Assembly: GCA_036703315.1 (NCBI GenBank)
Contig: DATNPH010000049.1
Span: 3,868 to 67,867 of the forward strand
Reading direction: 5' to 3'
DNA from: DATNPH01 sp036703315
GTDB lineage: Bacteria > Cyanobacteriota > Cyanobacteriia > Cyanobacteriales > Coleofasciculaceae
DNA: 64,000 nt
The notes below the pieces were generated by a model. The model made no database searches. It saw only the letters and a list, made by a program, of their open reading frames with translations, and had not been told where the DNA came from. The position numbers and the translations under genes are program-made. Shown one piece after another: positions 25,727 to 35,200 of the stretch. Within the stretch, counting starts at the first letter, position 1, and every line of letters begins with the position of its first letter.

Positions 25727-28660
25727 ATGGCAAATCAATTTAATCCCCTTGTCCCGGCAGTCAAACAATCCTCGTCTCAAGTGGTAAGTTCTTTATCTCA
25801 CAAGGGTATAGCTTCTATGCAGCGTGCCAAAGCTTTAGGTTTAACGCTGTGTTTGAGCCTGATTCCGGCATTGGGTATTGGCGTGACTAGCTATCACTTT
25901 GCAAATCAAGCCGTCACAAAGGAAATCACCCAAATCCAGCCAAGTAATGCTTCCACGTCATCAGCCTTTCAGAAACAACTGCTGCTGATCTTGACCTTAG
26001 TCAGTGGGGGGACGGCATTATTAGTTTGTGCGATCACGTCTTTATTCTATCAACGCCTCAGCCTCCGTTCTTCAACACCCCAAAACTCACAAAAACTATT
26101 ATTATTCGGAGATATTGCCTCGCAAAGTCAACCTGTAGATCTGGACTATCTCTACAAACGAGTAGTTGATGGGGCACGAGACATCCTGCGAGCGGATCGG
26201 GTAATAGTCTATACCTTCGATGCTGACTGGAATGGAACCATTGTCGCTGAATCCGTGGGTTTGGAATTTGAGGAGTCTTTGGGACATCAAATTGCAGACA
26301 CCTGCCTGAGAGGTAGCAAAGGAGGACTCTACAAGCAGGGTCGAGTCTGCGTCATCAATGATATTTATCAGGCTGGTTTGTCAGATTGCCATATTCAGCT
26401 GTTGAAGAACTATCGGGTCAAAGCCAACATGGTGGTACCGATTCTCAAAGATGACCAGCTACTGGGCTTGATCATTGCACATCAATGCGATCAACCACGA
26501 GTTTGGCAACCGGATGACATTGATTTGTTGGTGCAGTTGGCAGCACTAATCGCACTGCGTTTGAGCCGCATCAACTTTCTAGAGCAGAAAGCCAAAGCTG
26601 GACAGGAGCGATTGTTTTCAAATGTTGCTGTGCGCATTCGTCAATGTCTCGATCCAGAGGAAGTCTTCAACACCGCCACCACAGAAATTCGAAAAGCACT
26701 AAATATAGATCGAGTAGTAGTCTGCCGCCTCAGCCCAAGCCTCAAGGATGGAAGCATCGTCGCCGAGTCAGTTACCTCAGGTTTTCCGACAATGTTAGGG
26801 CTTGAACTGGCTAGTCTAAGCATTGCAGAGTCTCATCTAGAAAGGTTTAAAAAGGGGTATATCCATCCCATCAACACGCTTCAAGAATCAGGTCTCAACA
26901 ATAGCGATATTAATCTCATAGAGCAATACAAAGTTAAGGCAAGTTTAGTCGCACCAATTTGGGCAGACAACCAGCTTGTTGGTTTAATGATTGCTCATCA
27001 GTGTTCTACAAAGCGGATCTGGGAGGCGTCCACAATTGATTTATTTGAAGAGTTAGCCGCTCATGCTGGCTTAGCTCTTGAACAAACAACTCTCGTGAAA
27101 AGTGTAGGGGCTGAGCGTCAGCGAACAGAGCTTTTAGCCGATTTTACTACCCGCATTCGTCAATCTTTCAATTCAAAAGATATTTTCAGCACCTCAGTAG
27201 ACGAGATTCGCAATACCCTAAAAAGCGATCGCGTATTGATTTATCGCTTCAATCCTGACGGCAAGACTGGGGACATCACGGCGCAATCCGTCGCACCCAA
27301 TTACACATCAATTCAGAAAGAAAAAATCAATAAACTTTTCCAGGCGGAAAACTTCCAAGGGTATAAAACTGGCAGCGTCTGGGTTATCCATGACGTTTAT
27401 GACAACAACCTAACCCCTGCTCACGCTAAGCTCATAGAACGGCTTCAAATCAAAGCCAGTATGGTAGCCCCCATTGTGTCTGATGGTCAGCTTGTGGGTT
27501 TGTTGTGTACCCATCAGTGCTCTGAGGCACGGGATTGGCAGCAGTCGGAATTCTATTTATTCAAGCAGTTGGCGGCTCAAATTGGGTTTGCTCTCGACCA
27601 AGCCAAGCTCATCGAACAAGTCAAGGTTGTTTCTCAACAGCAACAGGACCAAAGTGAAGAACTTCGCCATCAACTTATGAGCTTAGTTAAGGAAGTTGAA
27701 GAGGTAACCAACGGTGACCTCACGGTTCGCGCCGATGTGGTTGAGGGAGAAATTGGCACTGTTGCTGACTTCTTTAATGTCGTGATTGAGAATTTTCGGG
27801 AAATCGTGAAGCGGGTAAAAATTGCAACGACTCAAGTTAATGCTTCATTAGGAGAAAATGAATCGTCGATTCGTCAACTGGCAGATGTTGCTTTCAAACA
27901 AGCTCAAGAGACAACCCGTACCTTGGATTCAGTTGAGCAAATGACTCGTTCAATTCAAGAGGTAGCTGATAGCGCCCACCATGCAGCAGCTGTTGCCCGT
28001 AGTGCCTCAAAAACAGCTGAAGTGGGTACAGAAGCTATGGCTTACACGGCTCAAAAGATTATGACTTTGCGGGAAACAGTAGCAGAAACCGCAAAAAAAG
28101 TGAAGCGTTTAGGTGAATCGTCTCAAGAGATTTCCAAAGTAGTTTCCTTGATTAACCAAATCGCTTTGCAGACCAATTTGTTAGCCCTCAACGCTGGAAT
28201 TGAAGCGGCTCGTGCAGGTGAAGATGGTAAAAGTTTTTCTGTAGTTGCTAAAGAAATTGGCGAATTGGCAGCTCGTTCCTCTATAGCGACTAAAGAAATT
28301 GAACAAATTGTTGAAACTATCCAAGTAGAAACAAATGAAACTGTCGAGGCGATGGAACAGGGAACAATTCAGGTTGTTGAAGGTACCCAACTGGTTGAAG
28401 ACACTAAACAAAGTTTGAGTCGTATTCTAGATGTGTCTCGCCAGATTGACCAGTTAGTGCAATCAATTTCGGGGGCAACGGTATCTCAAGCTAAGACATC
28501 TCAATCCGTAACGAATTTGATCAAGGAGATGGCGAAGCTGTCTGAACAAACCTCCAAGTCTTCCCATCAAATTTCTAGCTCCTTGCAGGAAACTGTGGAG
28601 GTAGCCCAGCAACTACAGGCTTCTGTGGAGATATTTAAAGTAGATTCTGAGGAGACTTAG
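25727..28660 (+). CDS. PixJ-like methyl-accepting protein with three GAF domains
   Basis: A 977-residue membrane receptor. Two hydrophobic segments (about 30-55, LTLCLSLIPALGIGVTSY; about 83-108, LLLILTLVSGGTALLV) flank a very short outside loop. Three related GAF domains follow (about 130-290, 293-455, 466-625), then a HAMP-like linker (about 640-695) and an MCP signalling domain (about 700-970) with the hairpin tip region ISKVVSLINQIALQTNLLALN. GAF1 has the Cys221-His222 pair in GLSDCHIQLLK followed by KANMVVPIL, as in bilin-binding cyanobacteriochromes; GAF2 has NSDI and GAF3 PAHA there, so they should not attach bilin. Likely a light receptor for phototaxis; CheR and CheB downstream could adapt it. 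Confidence 0.88.
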   Translation: MANQFNPLVPAVKQSSSQVVSSLSHKGIASMQRAKALGLTLCLSLIPALGIGVTSYHFANQAVTKEITQIQPSNASTSSAFQKQLLLILTLVSGGTALLVCAITSLFYQRLSLRSSTPQNSQKLLLFGDIASQSQPVDLDYLYKRVVDGARDILRADRVIVYTFDADWNGTIVAESVGLEFEESLGHQIADTCLRGSKGGLYKQGRVCVINDIYQAGLSDCHIQLLKNYRVKANMVVPILKDDQLLGLIIAHQCDQPRVWQPDDIDLLVQLAALIALRLSRINFLEQKAKAGQERLFSNVAVRIRQCLDPEEVFNTATTEIRKALNIDRVVVCRLSPSLKDGSIVAESVTSGFPTMLGLELASLSIAESHLERFKKGYIHPINTLQESGLNNSDINLIEQYKVKASLVAPIWADNQLVGLMIAHQCSTKRIWEASTIDLFEELAAHAGLALEQTTLVKSVGAERQRTELLADFTTRIRQSFNSKDIFSTSVDEIRNTLKSDRVLIYRFNPDGKTGDITAQSVAPNYTSIQKEKINKLFQAENFQGYKTGSVWVIHDVYDNNLTPAHAKLIERLQIKASMVAPIVSDGQLVGLLCTHQCSEARDWQQSEFYLFKQLAAQIGFALDQAKLIEQVKVVSQQQQDQSEELRHQLMSLVKEVEEVTNGDLTVRADVVEGEIGTVADFFNVVIENFREIVKRVKIATTQVNASLGENESSIRQLADVAFKQAQETTRTLDSVEQMTRSIQEVADSAHHAAAVARSASKTAEVGTEAMAYTAQKIMTLRETVAETAKKVKRLGESSQEISKVVSLINQIALQTNLLALNAGIEAARAGEDGKSFSVVAKEIGELAARSSIATKEIEQIVETIQVETNETVEAMEQGTIQVVEGTQLVEDTKQSLSRILDVSRQIDQLVQSISGATVSQAKTSQSVTNLIKEMAKLSEQTSKSSHQISSSLQETVEVAQQLQASVEIFKVDSEET

Positions 28661-28752
28661 AGGCGATCGCGAGTGTCCAGAAGCAGATACTCGAATAATC
28701 AATATAGCGATTCTCTATTGCCTACACCAAATAGTAGGGTGGGCTATGCTAG

Positions 28753-28929
28753 CCTTGTCAAGGTGTTAGGTCGTAGGTAGTAGGTTTTAGGGGAAAAGCC
28801 AGACCCAGACTCCTGAAAAATTAGGGTTTTGGGTTCCTTGCAGAGCTTTCTGGCTCCCTACCACCTACCACCTACCATCTACCACCTAACACCTAACACC
28901 TACTACCTACCACCTACCACCTTGACAGA
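28753..28929. repeat. Heptamer-rich inverted repeat, family C copy 2
   Basis: Begins CCTTGTCAAGGTGTTAGG and ends CCACCTTGACAG, which are inverted with respect to each other. The right half is about eleven CCACCTA/CCTACCA-type heptamers (28856-28922). The middle shares GAAAAGC and TCTGGCTCCC with the copy at 25142-25271. It sits between the MCP gene and the poly-HAMP kinase gene. Confidence 0.7.
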
Positions 28930-29284
28930 GGTAGGTAGGCTATGCCCACCATCACGCTATAAGTAGTGTCTGAAGGCTCGATTTGCGTAAGTCCTGGCTA
29001 CTAAGGAACAAAACTCCTAATAGGCAACGGAAACCAGAGCAGCGCACTCGAGTTGCCCTCATTTAATATTAGAAACAATAGATACAATTTATTTTTTCGT
29101 TGCGTTCGTTCACACGGCTATATCAATTGATTGGCAAGGAGTGCAGCGCTGGAGCTAGTGCATACTGTCTTTGAGTCAAGGATGGAAGCAAGCTCCAGCA
29201 GCATACAGCAGTCAAACAGCAGCCAAGAATAAATAAGGTGTGCATCTCGCGGGAAATAGAAATAAGCACTATTTGGGTAGGGTT
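28930..29284. other. Upstream region of the poly-HAMP kinase gene
   Basis: A gene-free 355 bases separating the receptor from the kinase, so the kinase probably has its own promoter. No clear promoter or hairpin recognised. Confidence 0.35.
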
Positions 29285-32200
29285 ATGGCAACGGCACAAG
29301 TAATTGATACAGATGAATTAGATGCAAAACAGCTACTGAGAACCTTGGCGGCTGTTAAGAAAGGTGACTTTTCGGTGCGTATGCCCATCGACCAGACGGG
29401 TATAGCTGGGAAAATCGCCGATACGCTCAACGATATTATTGAACGAAATGAAATCCTAGCAGCGGAGTTAGAGCGAATCAGTACCGTTGTTGGGAAAGAA
29501 GGTAAAATCACGGAGCGTGCTTCGCTCGGAAAAGCGGGCGGTTCTTGGGCGGCTAGTGTTGATTCTGTCAATACTCTTATTACTGATTTAGTTCAACCCA
29601 CGGCTGAAACGGCTCGTGTAATTCGGGCAGTGGCGAATGGCGATTTATCCCAAACGATCGCACCAGAAATTGAAGGTAGACCCCTACAAGGTGAATTTCT
29701 AGCCACCGCGCAAGTCGTCAATACGATGGTGGATCAGCTATCGTCCTTTGCTAGTGAAGTGACACGGGTAGCGCGTGAGGTGGGAACCGAAGGCAAGCTG
29801 GGCGTTCAGGCTGAGGTTCGCGGCGTTGCAGGTACCTGGAAGGATTTAACTGACAACGTCAACTTGATGGCGGGGAACCTGACTGGACAGGTGCGCAATA
29901 TTGCTGAAGTTGCCACAGCGATCGCAAATGGCGACCTTTCCAAGAAAATCACCGTCGATGTCAAAGGTGAAATTTTAGAGCTGAAGAACACCGTCAACAC
30001 AATGGTCGATCAGCTCAACTCCTTTGCTAGTGAAGTAACGCGGGTTGCTCGTGAAGTGGGAACCGAAGGCAAACTGGGCGTTCAGGCAGAAGTGCGAGGT
30101 GTGGCAGGAACATGGAAGGACTTGACCGACAACGTTAACTTGATGGCAGGTAACCTTACCGCCCAAGTTCGTAATATTGCTGAAGTTACCACGGCTGTTG
30201 CCAATGGCGACCTTTCCAAGAAAATTACCGTCGATGTCAAAGGAGAAATTCTAGAGCTGAAGAACACCGTTAACATCATGGTGGATCAGCTGAATTCATT
30301 TGCCTCAGAAGTAACACGGGTCGCTCGTGAGGTAGGGGCAGAAGGGAAATTAGGTGGTCAAGCCGAAGTCAGGGGAGTCGCAGGCACCTGGAAAGACTTA
30401 ACCGACAGCGTGAATTTCATGGCGGGAAGTTTAACCGCCCAAGTCCGTAACATTGCCGAAGTCACAACGGCGGTGGCGAATGGCGACTTGTCCAAAAAGA
30501 TTACCGTCGATGTTAAAGGCGAAATTTTAGAACTAAAGAACACCATTAACACGATGGTGGATCAACTCAACTCCTTTGCTTCTGAAGTCACGCGGGTAGC
30601 CAGGGAGGTGGGAACCGAAGGCAAACTGGGCGTTCAGGCAGATGTCCGAGGGGTTGCCGGAACCTGGAAAGATTTGACCGATAGCGTCAACTCGATGGCA
30701 GGCAACCTTACCAGCCAGGTGCGAAACATTGCTGAAGTGACGACAGCCGTAGCGAATGGCGACCTCTCCAAGAAGATTACCGTCGATGTCAAGGGGGAAA
30801 TTCTAGAGTTGAAGAACACCATGAACATCATGGTGGATCAGTTGAATTCATTTGCCTCAGAAGTAACAAGAGTTGCCCGTGAGGTAGGGGCAGAAGGGAA
30901 ATTAGGTGGTCAAGCCGAAGTCAGAGGCGTGGCAGGTACCTGGAAAGATTTGACCGACAGCGTGAATTTCATGGCGGGAAGCTTAACTGCCCAAGTGCGC
31001 AACATTGCCGAAGTGACAACAGCGGTGGCGAATGGCGACTTGTCCAAGAAAATCACCGTTGATGTTAAAGGCGAGATTCAGGAGCTGAAGAACACCATTA
31101 ACATCATGGTGGATCAACTCAACTCCTTTGCTTCTGAAGTCACACGGGTTGCCCGTGAGGTGGGAACGGAAGGCAAACTGGGCGTTCAGGCAGAAGTCCG
31201 AGGGGTGGCAGGCACTTGGAAGGATTTGACCGACAGTGTTAACTCGATGGCAGGCAACCTGACAGCCCAAGTGCGTAATATTGCCGAAGTGACAACGGCG
31301 GTAGCGAATGGTGACCTTTCTAAGAAAATTACCGTTGATGTCAAAGGCGAGATTTTAGAGCTAAAGAACACCATTAACATCATGGTGGATCAGCTGTCGT
31401 CCTTTGCTAGTGAAGTGACACGGGTAGCGCGTGAGGTGGGAACCGAAGGCAAGCTGGGTGTGCAAGCTGAAGTTCGAGGCGTTGCAGGTACCTGGAAGGA
31501 TTTAACTGACAACGTCAACTCAATGGCGGGAAATCTAACCGGGCAGGTGCGAAACATTGCTGAAGTGGCAACGGCGATCGCAAATGGTGACCTCTCTAAG
31601 AAAATCACCGTTCAAGTCAAAGGCGAGATTTTAGAGCTGAAGAACACCATTAACATCATGGTGGATCAGCTTAGCTCCTTCGCTAGTGAAGTCACGCGGG
31701 TGGCGCGAGAGGTGGGAAGTGAAGGTAAGCTGGGCGTGCAAGCGGATGTCCGGGGTGTGGCTGGCACTTGGAAAGATTTGACCGACAGCGTGAATTTCAT
31801 GGCAGGCAGCTTAACCTCCCAAGTCCGTAATATCGCCGCCGTGACAACGGCAGTAGCAAACGGCGACCTCTCCAAGAAGATTACGGTTGATGTTAAAGGT
31901 GAAATTCTAGAGCTGAAAAACACCGTCAACGTCATGGTGGATCAGCTTAACTCCTTTGCTTCTGAGGTGACGCGCGTTGCCCGTGAGGTGGGTACAGAAG
32001 GAAAGTTAGGCGTCCAAGCCGAAGTAAAAGGCGTGGCGGGTACCTGGAAAGATTTAACCGACTCGGTTAATTTCATGGCGGGAAGTCTAACCGCCCAAGT
32101 GCGGAACATTGCCGAAGTGACGACGGCGGTGGCGAACGGCGACCTCTCCAAGAAAATCACCGTTGATGTTAAAGGTGAGATTTTGGAGCTGAAGAACACG

Positions 32201-35200
32201 ATTAACACAATGGTGGATCAGCTTAGCTCCTTTGCCTCGGAAGTGACACGGGTGGCGCGAGAGGTGGGAACGGAAGGCAAGCTGGGTGTGCAAGCCTATG
32301 TTAAAGGGGTAGCGGGTACCTGGAAGGATTTGACGGACAACGTCAACTCGATGGCGGGGAACCTGACAGCCCAAGTGCGGAATATTGCAGATGTCACCAA
32401 GGCGGTGGCGAATGGCGACCTCTCCAAGAAAATCACGGTTGATGTCAAGGGCGAGATTTTAGACCTGAAAAACACCATCAATACCATGGTGGATCAGCTT
32501 AACTCGTTTGCTAGTGAAGTGACACGGGTGGCGCGAGAGGTGGGAACCGAAGGCAAGTTGGGTGGTCAAGCGCATGTTACGGGGGTAGCAGGTACCTGGA
32601 AAGATTTGACGGATAACGTTAACTCGATGGCAAGTAACCTGACAGCGCAAGTGCGAGGCATTGCCAAAATCGTGACAGCGGTTGCCAATGGCGACTTGAA
32701 GCGAAAACTGATGCTTGATGCCAAGGGAGAAATTGAGACGCTTGCCGATACAATCAACGAGATGATCGATACCCTGGCAACGTTTGCCGACCAAGTCACG
32801 ACGGTTGCTCGTGAAGTGGGAATTGAAGGCAAGCTGGGGGGACAGGCGAAGGTGCCGGGGGCAGCTGGAACTTGGAGAGATTTGACCGACAATGTGAACG
32901 AACTAGCGGCGAATCTAACTACTCAGATGCGGGCGATCGCGGAAGTGGCGATCGCGGTGACTAAGGGAGATCTGACGCGATCGATCGCCGTCCAGGCAGA
33001 AGGGGAACTGGCAATCCTCAAAGACAACGTCAACCAAATGATTGCCAACCTGCGAGAGACAACCCAGAAAAATACCGAGCAAGACTGGTTGAAAACCAAC
33101 CTTGCCAAGTTTACCCGGATGCTGCAAGGACAACGAGATTTGGAAACCGTCTCCAAACTCATTTTGTCTGAGCTTGCCCCCTTGGTTTCCGCCCAGCACG
33201 GCGTATTCTACCTGATGGACTCTGCAGAACATCAGGCATACTTGAAGCTACTAAGTACTTATGCTTACCGTGAGCGGAAGCATCTGGCTAACCGATTCCA
33301 ATTGGGTGAAGGTCTGGTGGGGCAGTGCGCCCTAGAAAAGGAACGGATTTTGCTCACTGAGGTACCGGACGACTATATCAAGATTAGTTCTGGACTAGGG
33401 GAATCGACCCCCATGAATGCCGTCGTTCTGCCCGTCCTGTTTGAGGGGCAAGTGACAGCGGTGATTGAACTTGCCTCGTTCCGGCGCTTTAGTGAGATTC
33501 ATCTGAGTTTCTTCGATCAACTCACCGAAAGTATTGCGATCGTCTTAAATACGATCGCAGCCGGTATGCGTACCGAGGAATTGCTCAGGCAGTCGCAGTC
33601 CTTGGCAGAAGAGCTGCAAAGCCAGCAAAACGAACTCAGAGAAACCAACCAGCGATTAGAACAACAAGCCAAATCGCTGCAAGCCTCCGAGGAACTGCTG
33701 AAGAAGCAGCAGGAAGAGTTGCAACAGACGAACGAAGAACTGGAAGAAAAAGCAGAGTTGCTAGCCTTACAAAACAGGGAAGTCGAGCGTAAAAATCGTG
33801 AGATTGAACAGGCACGGCAAGCGATCGAGGAAAAAGCTGAGCAACTGGCGCTGACATCTAAGTACAAGTCCGAGTTTCTGGCTAACATGTCCCACGAGTT
33901 GCGGACTCCCCTGAACAGCCTGTTAATTTTGGCAAAACTGCTGACTGATAACTCGGATAGGAACCTAACAGACAAGCAAGTTGAATACAGCCGAACAATA
34001 TATTCAGCGGGTACCGATCTGCTAAGTCTGATCAATGACATTTTGGATCTCGCCAAAATCGAATCGGGAACAATGTCGATTGAAGTAGACCAAATGCTGC
34101 TTTCGGAACTGCAAAGCCATATGGATCGCACCTTCAGTCAAGTGGCGCAGGACAAGAAACTCAATTTCTCGATTGAGTTGGCCTCAGAGCTACCAAGAAC
34201 CATTCATACCGACGCGAAACGCTTACAACAAGTGTTGAAAAATCTGCTCTCCAACGCCTTTAAATTCACAGAGAACGGGCAGGTTACCCTGCGGATCGAA
34301 GCCGCTACTCAGGGATGGAATTCTACTCTGGAAAGCCTCAATCGCGCCGGAACCGTCATCGCGTTCTCGGTAATCGATACAGGCATCGGTATTCCCCTGG
34401 ACAAACAAAAGGTCATTTTCGAAGCCTTTCAACAGGCTGATGGCAGTACCAGTCGCAAATACGGCGGCACGGGTTTAGGTTTGTCAATTAGTCGAGAAAT
34501 CGCCCGACTCCTAGGCGGAGAAATTACCTTGATTAGTCGTCCTGGTCAAGGGAGTACGTTCACACTCTACCTGCCGCAGATCTACCAAGAGATTGCGCCA
34601 GTAGACACACCGATGCGGAGGCAGGGAGACAAGAGAATGTCTTCAATCTCCCCATCACTACGTCTCCCTGTCTCCACGTCTTCCTCTGTTGACTCCTTCA
34701 ACCCCGGAATTCGTCCCGCTACCCCCTCCCTGCCTGCTCCCTCCTCCCATCCCGGTCCCCTTTCAGATGACCGGGGTGACATTCAACCGGGTGATCTTGT
34801 GCTTCTGATTATTGAGGATGACATCAACTTTGCTCGTATCCTTTTAGATATGTCGCGGCAGCAAGGCTTTAAGGTTCTGGTCGCCTTACGCAGTGATGTG
34901 GGACTAGCAATGGCGCGGGAATTTAAACCCCATGCGATCACGTTGGATATCCGGATGCCTGAGATGGATGGTTGGATGGTGCTTGACCGCTTGAAGCATG
35001 ACCCGAGTACTCGGCATATCCCTGTTCATATCCTCTCCGTTGAGGAAGGACGGCAACGGGGTTTACAACAAGGAGCGATCGCTTATCTGCAAAAGCCAGT
35101 AAGCGGCGAGGCATTGACTGAGGTGTTATCTGGTATCAAAACATTTGTCGAGCGTCGGGTGAAAAACCTGTTAGTGGTGGAAGACGACGAGAGACAACGC

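Noticed and set aside
28856..28922. CCACCTA tandem run as a small CRISPR
   Set aside because: Heptamer repeats without spacers; matches cyanobacterial short tandem repeats.
29240..29284. Earlier start for the poly-HAMP kinase
   Set aside because: The extra 15 residues are not domain-like, and the ATG at 29285 has a suitable upstream GTAGGG.
29729..33040. Regular spacing could suggest a CRISPR-like array
   Set aside because: Units are 276 bp, continuous, fully coding in one frame and encode HAMP domains; there are no repeat/spacer alternations.
33517..34131. 204-codon minus-strand frame (Ser/Cys-rich)
   Set aside because: Antisense shadow of the coiled-coil and HisKA region of the hybrid kinase.
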